Source: DASPKM01 sp036402175 (GTDB lineage: Bacteria; Bacteroidota; Bacteroidia; Chitinophagales; Chitinophagaceae). Taken from it: a stretch of DNA of 23,857 bases. Numbering within the stretch: position 1 is the stretch's first letter; the number at the start of each line of letters is the position of its first letter. The stretch spans positions 1-23,857 of the forward strand of contig DASWTK010000219.1 of assembly GCA_036402175.1 (NCBI GenBank), read 5' to 3'. The notes under the pieces are model-generated. The model was not told where the DNA came from. It searched no databases and worked only from the letters and a program-made list of their open reading frames with translations. Positions 7,914 to 14,975 of the stretch are shown piece by piece. Both the position numbers and the translations under genes were made by a program.

Positions 7914-9194
7914 TTGGAAACCAGTAACCGGAGCGTTTATTTTAAAAACCCTGCTTACGTCGCGGTTTTTGCGGCTATCGTTTGCTTTTGCGCATATACT
8001 TCCATCTTTTGTTTCCGCAAGGCATTTAATGTTGCCCCCTATTCAGGATACAACCTGTTTGGCATTGATTTCAAAATATTATTAGTGATCACCCAGGTAG
8101 CAGGTTATATGCTGAGCAAGTTTTATGGTATTAAATTCATTTCAGAATTAAAAAGAATAGGTCGCGGCCGCCTGATAATTGTACTTGTTGGAATTTCATG
8201 GATTGCATGGCTGTTGTTTGCATTACTGCCACCACCTTATAATTTCTGGTGCCTGTTCTTTAATGGATTTCCGCTGGGTATGCTTTGGGGAGTGATCTTC
8301 TCGTATGTGGAAGGAAGAAGGGCAACTGATTTTATCAGCGCCGCTCTTGCCGTCAGTTTCATCTTTGCTTCCGGACTTGCAAAATCCACCGCTCAGTATG
8401 TGATGGATGAATGGGGAGTGAATGAGTACTGGATGCCGTTTGTAACAGGACTGATATTTATGGGCCCTCTGCTGTTATTTGTGTACCTGCTTGAGCGAAT
8501 ACCGCCACCCGACGCGGCCGATGTTGAACACAGGACCGAGCGCCTGCCGATGCCGAAAGAAAAACGTCGTGCATTCCTGTTCACCTTCTGGCCGGGAATT
8601 ACAATGCTGGTGATCATTTATATACTTGTTACAATATTACGGGAAGTGCGAGACGGGTTTATGGCAGATATGTGGAGGGAATCGGGCGAAGCATTTGAGT
8701 CGGGCATCTTTACAAAAACGGAGACCATCATTTCGCTGGTTATTCTTGTTATGGTGGCGGTAATGGTAGTTGTAAAAAATAATTTCAGGGCATTCATGTT
8801 TGCGCAGGGGATCATGCTGGCCGGATTTATCATTGCAGGCTTGTGTACCTTTTTATACCTGCGGGGTCATGTATCGATGTTCAATTGGATGACGCTTGTG
8901 GGGCTTGGCTTATACATGGTGTATATACCTTATAACAGCCTGTTGTTCGACCGGTTCATTGCAGCGTTCAGGTACGCGGGCAATGTGGGCTTTCTCATTT
9001 ACATTGCCGATTCGTTCGGATATCTTGGAAGTGTAGGTGTATTGCTGTCGAAGACAATTTTCAAAGTGGAATTGAAATGGCTTGATTTTTATACTACGCT
9101 TGTGCTTATTGCAGCGGTAATTGGCTTTGCGGGCACTCTGATATCATTGATCTATTTCAAGCGAAAGCATTCTTCCATTGCGATTACCGGATGA
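7914..9194 (+). CDS. DUF5690-type polytopic membrane protein (MFS-like)
   Basis: A 426-residue, very hydrophobic protein with about 12 membrane segments (for example near 15-32, 84-102, 108-128, 139-160, 172-190, 221-240, 271-288, 294-312, 322-340, 356-380, 393-415) and a charged central loop at about 195-215, a major-facilitator-like layout. The characteristic stretches FRKAFNVAPYSGYN and KFYGIKF match my recollection of the uncharacterised Bacteroidota family DUF5690. No ATG precedes the first membrane segment, so a TTG start at 7914 is most likely (ATT at 7911 is the alternative). It lies 15 bp after the PhoD-like gene and overlaps the convergent gene by 11 bp at its 3' end. A role in taking up or sensing a product of the phosphatase is inference; substrate unknown. 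Confidence 0.8.
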   Translation: METSNRSVYFKNPAYVAVFAAIVCFCAYTSIFCFRKAFNVAPYSGYNLFGIDFKILLVITQVAGYMLSKFYGIKFISELKRIGRGRLIIVLVGISWIAWLLFALLPPPYNFWCLFFNGFPLGMLWGVIFSYVEGRRATDFISAALAVSFIFASGLAKSTAQYVMDEWGVNEYWMPFVTGLIFMGPLLLFVYLLERIPPPDAADVEHRTERLPMPKEKRRAFLFTFWPGITMLVIIYILVTILREVRDGFMADMWRESGEAFESGIFTKTETIISLVILVMVAVMVVVKNNFRAFMFAQGIMLAGFIIAGLCTFLYLRGHVSMFNWMTLVGLGLYMVYIPYNSLLFDRFIAAFRYAGNVGFLIYIADSFGYLGSVGVLLSKTIFKVELKWLDFYTTLVLIAAVIGFAGTLISLIYFKRKHSSIAITG

Positions 9195-10338
9195 TCAGGT
9201 GAGTTGATAACTGCTCCAGTGATTTTTTGTTCACAGCGCGTATAATGTATGTGCCGGATGATAGTTCATTCTGAGCATTTATCCTTCCGACCAGCGACTT
9301 CCTGAATTGGAATTGCTTCACAACCTGTCCATGCAGTGTGACAATTTGTACATCCCAATCTGAACGGGTGGTATTACTGAACATCAGATTGAAAGCTCCG
9401 TTGGATGGGTTTGGATAGATCCTGATGCCTTCCGCTTGTTTTTTGCGCAGCTCAACAACCCTGATAGCGGAGTATTTCACCTCGCCATCCGGTTCTGTTT
9501 GACGCAATCTGAAAATCAGTTTGCCGGTTTCGTTACGGCCTGCGGTATAGGAATACTGATAATTCCCATTGGATGCAGTTACTGTTCCGATTGGTGTGAA
9601 GTTTCGTCCGTCGCCGCTTTTTTCTATTGTATACTTCCGGCCGGTAATTTCATTTGGATTCAGCCATTTCAGACTGATGGTTTCTTCGCTTGTTTTTAAA
9701 GCAGTGAAAGACGTAATATCTGCCGGAAGCGACGAAGAGGGACAATATTCATATGTAACGGTAAAGCGCACTGTATCTTCAGCTGTACCGTTGAAGTTGT
9801 AATTGACGCTGCCAAAAACGATTGAGTAAGTACTTGCTGAATAATCCAGGGCTACATTTCCGGTGCCGAGGAAATCGGAGGTGTTGTAAACTGTTTGCTG
9901 AACGATCTGGTGGTTCATTACATACATAGGTCCAACGGCAGTGTAATCGGCCCCCGAGCCCTGACTGCCATCATCTGCTTCAAGGGTATAAGGACCATAA
10001 TTTGCCTGGTAGTTACCGGTAACCGGTGTTTGTAGCGCCGAACCTGATATTTCATCGTCCCGCACCACGCGCACGCGATAATTATTAATTGGAGTGTTTT
10101 CCCTGTTTTCGAGTTCAAAAAGATACCGGAGCGTTACATCGGCCTTAATTTTCACACCCACTAATGAACCCAGGGTGGCGTCAAACTTAGGAAAGCTGAA
10201 AGTATGCAATGAATTACCAGAACCGGTAAAAGTGCTATCGAATGTAACAGTACTAAGTGGATTTACGCATTGCGCCAGTGAAAAGAATGGGATTGCCCAT
10301 AGCAGCAGGCAGGCCATTACCCGGTTCCTCTTTTTCAT
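9184..10338 (-). CDS. Secreted protein with T9SS type A C-terminal sorting domain
   Basis: A 384-residue protein from the ATG at 10338; a TTG two codons earlier (10344) is less likely. The signal peptide is MKKRNRVMACLLLWAIPFFSLAQ. The N-terminal half (about 25-205) is a beta-rich domain not recognised. A fibronectin type III-like module (ITSFTALKTSEETISLKWLN...) follows. The last ~75 residues form a typical T9SS type A sorting domain, with IYPNPSNGAFNLMF and ending GTYIIRAVNKKS...LIIR. The protein is therefore expected to cross the outer membrane by the type IX system and be anchored or released. Function unknown. It overlaps the convergent DUF5690 gene by 11 bp at the 3' ends. Confidence 0.85.
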   Translation of the reverse strand: MKKRNRVMACLLLWAIPFFSLAQCVNPLSTVTFDSTFTGSGNSLHTFSFPKFDATLGSLVGVKIKADVTLRYLFELENRENTPINNYRVRVVRDDEISGSALQTPVTGNYQANYGPYTLEADDGSQGSGADYTAVGPMYVMNHQIVQQTVYNTSDFLGTGNVALDYSASTYSIVFGSVNYNFNGTAEDTVRFTVTYEYCPSSSLPADITSFTALKTSEETISLKWLNPNEITGRKYTIEKSGDGRNFTPIGTVTASNGNYQYSYTAGRNETGKLIFRLRQTEPDGEVKYSAIRVVELRKKQAEGIRIYPNPSNGAFNLMFSNTTRSDWDVQIVTLHGQVVKQFQFRKSLVGRINAQNELSSGTYIIRAVNKKSLEQLSTHLIIR

Positions 10339-10454
10339 ATTCAATTGGATTACTTGTATTAACTCACAAAAGCCATCGCTCCATTCATATATGTAACGAA
10401 ATTTTCAAAATTTAAGTACTTACCTGTAGAAGCTAATGTTAGCGCACGGGAAAA

Positions 10455-10568
10455 TCAGCGAAGTGGGCTATGTGGTGGATTATCCTTATCTCTTTTTTGC
10501 TTCCAGATAAGCACAACCAGCACTACCACAAGGATCACGATTATGGAGATGACGATGAACTTTTCCAT
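10455..10568 (-). CDS. Small single-span membrane peptide (37 aa) downstream of the sensor kinase
   Basis: A short frame on the minus strand, ATG 10568-10566 to TGA 10457-10455. It encodes MEKFIVISIIVILVVVLVVLIW followed by a positively charged tail, KQKRDKDNPPHSPLR. One uninterrupted hydrophobic helix (about 4-22) with a basic cytosolic end is typical of real small membrane proteins. It starts 21 bp after the kinase stop on the same strand, so it probably belongs to the phoB-phoR-like operon. No family is recognised. It might modulate the kinase, or be an unrelated microprotein. A non-coding origin cannot be excluded because of its length. Confidence 0.55.
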   Translation of the reverse strand: MEKFIVISIIVILVVVLVVLIWKQKRDKDNPPHSPLR

Positions 10569-10589
10569 ATGCAGATTTTGGGTGATTTA

Positions 10590-11642
10590 TTAATCCTTCC
10601 TGGCATCCAGGGTAAATCCAATGGTAGTGCCCACATCCAGCGTGCTTCTTACATGTATTGAATGGCCATGGGCTTCGATGATATGCTTGCAGATGGCCAG
10701 TCCAAGGCCTGTTCCGCCCTTATCCCTGCTCCTGGCAGAATCGGTGCGGTAAAACCTTTCAAAGATCCGGTGCAGGTGCTCTTCGTCGATTCCGATTCCA
10801 TCATCGCTGATCTCAATAAGCACCACTTTGCCATCTGTATTATAAACGCTGGCTACAATATGGCCATCGGTTTTGCCATATTTTATGGCATTTTCAACAA
10901 GGTTGATCAGTACCTGCAATATCTTTTCCTTGTCGGCAAAAACGGTGATGGGTGGATTTTCACAGCCTTTCTTTATGTGACATTTTATATTTTTCTGGGT
11001 CGACTTTATCGAAAGTGATTCACAGGCTTCCTTAAACAGGTCCTGGATGATAAAATTCTGTTTGTACAATAGCTGTTCGCCGCTTTCAAGCTTTGATATT
11101 TCGTCCAGATCGTTCACCAGGTTTACCAGCCGGTCGATGTTGCGTGAAGTATTGTGAAGGAACTTTTTACTGACGGCTTCATCTTCCAGGGCGCCGCTCA
11201 GCAGGGTGTCAACATATCCCTGGATGGCAAAAATGGGTGTTTTGAATTCGTGTGCCAGGTTTTGAAGAAATTCTTTCCGGTAAGCTTCGTTCTTAAGCAG
11301 CAGTTCAATTTCTTCATTCCGCCTTGCACCCCATCGTTCCACATCTTCCCTCACTTCATCGATACTCTTTTGGGGAAGAATGTATTTGAAATACATTTCC
11401 TCTTTTTTGGTGGCTTTCGTCTGGTGTATGAGCTTATAGATCAGTTTTATTTTCCTGTAAATGAATTTTTCAAGTGTCAGCAATATGAGCCCGAAGCTTC
11501 CAGCAAACACAATTACCAGCGATGCAAGCCCTATCCTCCAGTTCAATGTAATGCCATAAATACCCAGGGCTACGGGAACCGACAAAATCGCAGCCGTGTA
11601 GAGGGATAACTGCCTGGGCGATAGATTTTTTGTGGAAAGCAT
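10590..11642 (-). CDS. phoR: PhoR-like sensor histidine kinase without a periplasmic domain
   Basis: A 350-residue kinase. Two adjacent membrane helices (about 13-33 and 38-57) are joined by only a few residues, so there is essentially no extracytoplasmic sensor. A charged cytosolic linker (60-120) has no obvious PAS domain. Then follow the HisKA domain with FLQNLAHEFKTP (phospho-acceptor His131) and the ATPase domain with the N box INLVENAIKYG (246-256), DDGIGI (280-285), RIFERFYR (292-299) and GGTGLGLAI (309-317). It lies 33 bp downstream of the response regulator. Bacteroidota PhoR-like kinases often look like this. Assignment to phosphate control rests on the family pattern and on the phosphate genes and Pho-box-like sites in the same window, so another signal is possible. 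Confidence 0.75.
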   Translation of the reverse strand: MLSTKNLSPRQLSLYTAAILSVPVALGIYGITLNWRIGLASLVIVFAGSFGLILLTLEKFIYRKIKLIYKLIHQTKATKKEEMYFKYILPQKSIDEVREDVERWGARRNEEIELLLKNEAYRKEFLQNLAHEFKTPIFAIQGYVDTLLSGALEDEAVSKKFLHNTSRNIDRLVNLVNDLDEISKLESGEQLLYKQNFIIQDLFKEACESLSIKSTQKNIKCHIKKGCENPPITVFADKEKILQVLINLVENAIKYGKTDGHIVASVYNTDGKVVLIEISDDGIGIDEEHLHRIFERFYRTDSARSRDKGGTGLGLAICKHIIEAHGHSIHVRSTLDVGTTIGFTLDARKD

Positions 11643-11675
11643 AGCGGCTTAAAGTTAAGCGATATGGAGGAGGGA

Positions 11676-12356
11676 TTAAACCTCAAACTTATACCCGACT
11701 CCCTTCACGGTAGTAATGCAATCCATTCCCAATTTCTGCCTGATCTTTCTGATATGTACGTCAATGGTACGATCGCCGACAATGACGTCGTTGCCCCATA
11801 CCTGGTTCAGGATCTCGTTTCTCAGAAACACCCGTCCGGGCCTTGCGGCCAGCAGGTATAACAATTCGAATTCTTTTTTTGCCAGGGTAATGCTCTGGCC
11901 CTTGATCTGTACCTCGAATTTCACGGGATCTATCACCAGGTCGTCAAATTGCAGCACTTTGTCACCGGGCTCCTTCTGAACTCTGCGGAAAAGCGCGTTA
12001 ACCCGGCTTACCAAAACTTTTGGACTGATGGGCTTGCTTACAAAATCGTCTGCCCCTGTTTCGAGGCCCCTGATTTGAGAGGATTCGTCGTTGAGCGCTG
12101 TAAGAAATATGATCAGGGTGTTTTTAAATGCCGGCTGCGACCGCAGGATCTCACAAACCTCTACTCCATTCTTTTTCGGCATCATGATATCGAGGATAAT
12201 GAGATCAGGGTTCTGGATCCTGGCCTTGGCCAGGGCTTCATCACCGTCTTTTGCGGTGGAAACTTCAAAGCCTTCTTTAGAAAGATTATATTGAATTATT
12301 TCTAATATATCCGGCTCGTCATCAGCGATCAGAATCTTCTTTCCTTTGGGCTCCAT
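11676..12356 (-). CDS. phoB: PhoB-like OmpR-family response regulator
   Basis: A 226-residue protein from ATG 12356. The frame stays open further upstream, but that extension lacks receiver-domain character and runs into repeat DNA. The receiver domain (6-120) has the acidic pocket DDE (12-14), phospho-acceptor Asp56 (ILDIMMP), Thr86 and Lys108 (SKP). A winged-helix DNA-binding domain (about 130-226) follows, with LAKKEFELLYLLA, RTIDVHIRKIRQKLG and ending VKGVGYKFEV. It is the first gene of an operon with the histidine kinase. It is the natural candidate to bind the 11-bp-repeat sites at 457-494 and 6734-6771. No such repeats are seen before its own promoter, so autoregulation through them is not supported. 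Confidence 0.8.
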   Translation of the reverse strand: MEPKGKKILIADDEPDILEIIQYNLSKEGFEVSTAKDGDEALAKARIQNPDLIILDIMMPKKNGVEVCEILRSQPAFKNTLIIFLTALNDESSQIRGLETGADDFVSKPISPKVLVSRVNALFRRVQKEPGDKVLQFDDLVIDPVKFEVQIKGQSITLAKKEFELLYLLAARPGRVFLRNEILNQVWGNDVIVGDRTIDVHIRKIRQKLGMDCITTVKGVGYKFEV

Positions 12357-12372
12357 TAACGATTTGTTTACG

Positions 12373-12380
12373 CAAACGTA
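12373..12380 (-). promoter_or_regulatory. -7 promoter element of the phoB-phoR-like operon
   Basis: Minus-strand TACGTTTG, a perfect TAnnTTTG, 16 bp before the ATG at 12356. A TTG lies 23 bp upstream (complement of 12404-12406) and could serve as the -33 part. Confidence 0.5.
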
Positions 12381-12430
12381 CTCCAATTGGGAAATTTGGG
12401 CGGCAAGTTTACAATTTGATAATACAAGAC

Positions 12431-12567
12431 AATTAGCTGATTTGAGGATTTGAGGATTTGAGGATGAATTGTTCAATTGGATAATTGAAAGCGCATTGGG
12501 GACATTAATTCCATTGACCCATCATACAATTCATCCTCAAATCCTCAAATCCACAAATCAGCTAATT
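12431..12567. repeat. Imperfect 42-bp inverted repeat built from an 8-bp tandem unit
   Basis: The left arm (12431-12472) and right arm (12526-12567) are reverse complements in 41 of 42 positions; the mismatch is A12445/A12553. They enclose a 53-base loop. The left arm contains three tandem copies of TTTGAGGA (12441-12464). The loop has its own small inverted repeat, TTCAATT (12472-12478) with AATTGAA (12483-12489). It resembles intergenic repeat families scattered in Bacteroidota genomes (from memory). No open frame or transposase is inside. Confidence 0.8.
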
Positions 12568-12591
12568 TACTTATCGGCTTAATTGGCTAAT

Positions 12592-12618
12592 TGGTTTATG
12601 CGTATACGCGATAAACCA
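12592..12618. repeat. Near-perfect palindrome in the upstream region of the 735-aa secreted protein
   Basis: TGGTTTAT pairs with ATAAACCA around a perfect 10-bp palindromic core, GCGTATACGC (12600-12609). One unpaired G (12610) is the only break. It lies about 31 bp before a -7 element and 65 bp before the ATG at 12683. It could be an operator or part of the adjacent repeat block, where AATTGGCTAATTGG is also repetitive. Confidence 0.6.
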
Positions 12619-12648
12619 TTTTCCCCGTTATATACAACTAATTGGTAG

Positions 12649-12656
12649 TAATTTTG
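12649..12656 (+). promoter_or_regulatory. -7 promoter element of the 735-aa secreted protein gene
   Basis: TAATTTTG matches TAnnTTTG and lies 26 bp before the ATG at 12683. No convincing -33 TTTG is seen. Confidence 0.4.
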
Positions 12657-12682
12657 CTACTTACTATGACGAAAGGGAAATT

Positions 12683-14890
12683 ATGAGGCTGTTTTTACTT
12701 GCTTTCCTGCTGTTACCGTTGATTCTGGCTGCACAAACGAACGCGCAGCCTTATGTTTATCCATTTACCGTGGCTCGTGACCGTATGCTCTGGCACGACA
12801 ATGTTGATAAAGAGCAACGTAAACTGGTGAATAGCAGTGGAAATGTTCAGCTTAGCCGCGATGAATCCATCAATCTCCAGATCGAAGACGCGTTTATCCG
12901 GAAACTGGATCAGTTCCAGGAAAAACTGGAACTCGATTCTACTTTCACCAATAACGATAAAAAGAAATACCTCAAATCCCTGGAGCTGATGCTCAGAGGA
13001 TTCAACCAGAGCTGGAATAAAAAAGATCATTCACCATCACACGCTCCGGCGGTTCTCAAGGCCTTCATGGAAGCAATGCAGTTGGATTATGCGGGTAAGA
13101 GCATACAGCCGGTGATTGAGTCATATCCATATGGCGTTGGTAAGATCATCGTGGAATGTTTTATGTACCCTTCGCCCAATTCCGGCGTTGAGCCTTCACG
13201 CATTGTCCTTATCGGAAAATACCTTGAGCTTCATCCGGATGAAACTTTTGCCGTCCTGAGCAGAAACCCGGAATTGCCATTTGTAGATTCAATGATCGCG
13301 GTAGCCGGACACGCCAATCCCCGGAAACTGTATGATTATGCCGCGGGCAGTAATCGCCTTTCCAACAGGATCCGCAATCATAAAGATGACCTGGTAAAAA
13401 CTGTTTCGCGAATGGCGAACAGCAGGAGCGGTCAGTTGTATTTTCCTTTTCTGGATAATATCATGAAGGGTAATATCAGGTTCGAGGATGTTGACAATGT
13501 GAAAGAGAATGAACGTGAATATTACCGGTTGCTGGTGCGTACGCGCGTTGATTATGCAAGAAGGGTGTTACCGCCTGTTAAGGATACTGCCTGGGAAATG
13601 TCGGCCCTCACCGATATGCTCGCCCGAAAAGCCAAAGACCATTTCATTCGTGAAATAAACGGCCTTCATGCTGTGGAAGATGAAAATGTAAGGTTCCGCA
13701 AACTGGATGGATTAAGTCCGCAGGAACTGTATTACCTCATCGTATTGGGAGAAGACGAGATATACACTTCCAGTTACCTCGGGGTTTATAAAAGAATATT
13801 TCAACGCATTTCAAGCGGCGCGGGCGACAGTCTGCTGATGAGCGTGAACGGCGACTATTTCAGGAAGTTCATAAAGATGGCCGCGGGTTACAACACACTT
13901 AATGATTTCCTCGGACGAATGAGCAAGGAAAACGCAAACACCTTGATGAAAGCGTTCATCATCGGCCTGGAACGCACCAATGGATTGGAAGACGCGGTGG
14001 ATGTGGCGGATTCCTATAGCAGCATCATGGATAAAAGTCCTGCACTGGCATCACTTGTTTTACAGGAAGTGAACTGGAATTATAGAAAGAACGTGTCAGA
14101 TAACAATCAGCGTGGTACCGTGATCTATAAATTACTGAAGACATTATTTGAATCGACAGACTCTACAAAAAAGATCGACCTGTCTGCCGTGCTGGGTATT
14201 CCGCCTGTTTACACCGTAGATTATAAAAGCCTGTGCGATGATAGCGGGCGCGTGATTCAACAGGTGTTCTTTTATGGAGATGAAGATAAGGACGGGCAGT
14301 TGTCATATGCCAATTTCATGGGTATGTTCCGCGGAAAGCCTGAATGGAAGATCACCGAGAATTCGGATTGGGTAACAATAACCGCCGCCAAAGGCAAACC
14401 GGTGGTGATCTTTGCAAACAAGCCGCTTTATGGGGCCGACGATCCGGATGCCCGCGCTCAGGCCAAACTCAACGAATATATGCAGGAGCGAAAACTGAAA
14501 CCAACTGTGGTTATTCATCGCGGGCATAGCTATCACCTGAAATATACGCTGAACCAACTGGCGCCATCGGCCAAGATCGTTGTGCTGGGTTCATGCGGCG
14601 GATATAATAATCTGAATGATGTACTCACCATCAGCGAGGATGCGCATATCATTTCGTCAAAGCAGGTGGGTACCAAAACTGTAAATGAACCGATCCTGCA
14701 GGCTATCAACTCAACCGTGGTTAATGGCAGAAGCATAGACTGGATAAGTATGTGGCGTGACCTGGGGACGCGTTTTCAGAATGAAACGGCTGCCAAGGAA
14801 AAATTCGACGATTATATCCCTCCATACAAAAACCTCGGTGCAATTTTCATCAAAGCCTATCGGAAGGCAATGGAAACAGATCAGCAGTAA
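12683..14890 (+). CDS. Secreted protein of unknown function with His/Cys caspase-like C-terminal motif
   Basis: A 735-residue protein with an N-terminal signal peptide (MRLFLLAFLLLPLILAAQTNA). Residues about 25-500 look mostly helical and charged, with no domain I recognise. From about 505 the chain becomes alpha/beta: IQQVFFYGDEDKDGQLSYANF (acidic loop, Asp533/535/537), KPVVIFANKPLYG, PTVVIHRGHSYHL (His612, His615, His618), AKIVVLGSCGGYNN (Cys638), then AHIISSKQVGTKTVNEP. A His-Gly-type strand, a helix and then a strand ending in Cys-Gly is the order of the catalytic dyad in clan CD peptidases (caspase, gingipain, CHAT). The 23-26 residue spacing is shorter than usual, so peptidase activity is only a hypothesis. 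A single-gene unit with its own promoter is likely. Confidence 0.75.
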   Translation: MRLFLLAFLLLPLILAAQTNAQPYVYPFTVARDRMLWHDNVDKEQRKLVNSSGNVQLSRDESINLQIEDAFIRKLDQFQEKLELDSTFTNNDKKKYLKSLELMLRGFNQSWNKKDHSPSHAPAVLKAFMEAMQLDYAGKSIQPVIESYPYGVGKIIVECFMYPSPNSGVEPSRIVLIGKYLELHPDETFAVLSRNPELPFVDSMIAVAGHANPRKLYDYAAGSNRLSNRIRNHKDDLVKTVSRMANSRSGQLYFPFLDNIMKGNIRFEDVDNVKENEREYYRLLVRTRVDYARRVLPPVKDTAWEMSALTDMLARKAKDHFIREINGLHAVEDENVRFRKLDGLSPQELYYLIVLGEDEIYTSSYLGVYKRIFQRISSGAGDSLLMSVNGDYFRKFIKMAAGYNTLNDFLGRMSKENANTLMKAFIIGLERTNGLEDAVDVADSYSSIMDKSPALASLVLQEVNWNYRKNVSDNNQRGTVIYKLLKTLFESTDSTKKIDLSAVLGIPPVYTVDYKSLCDDSGRVIQQVFFYGDEDKDGQLSYANFMGMFRGKPEWKITENSDWVTITAAKGKPVVIFANKPLYGADDPDARAQAKLNEYMQERKLKPTVVIHRGHSYHLKYTLNQLAPSAKIVVLGSCGGYNNLNDVLTISEDAHIISSKQVGTKTVNEPILQAINSTVVNGRSIDWISMWRDLGTRFQNETAAKEKFDDYIPPYKNLGAIFIKAYRKAMETDQQ

Positions 14891-14957
14891 ACATTGGTTA
14901 AATTTTTTGAATGGTGAATCGGCATGACGTGTGAACCATCCTCATTAAGGGAAGGAT

Positions 14958-14965
14958 TATCTTTG
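14958..14965 (+). promoter_or_regulatory. -7 promoter element of the ABC exporter gene
   Basis: TATCTTTG matches TAnnTTTG, only 10 bp before the ATG at 14976, which implies a nearly leaderless transcript. No clear -33 element. Confidence 0.4.
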
Positions 14966-14975
14966 ACGGCTTATC

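Noticed and set aside
12357..12476. N-terminal extension of the response regulator
   Set aside because: The added residues are not receiver-like and are encoded by promoter and repeat DNA; the ATG at 12356 fits the family start.
12431..12567. Possible CRISPR-like or tRNA structure in the repeat block
   Set aside because: The repeats are contiguous 8-bp units arranged as one inverted pair, with no spacers of uniform size and no cloverleaf.
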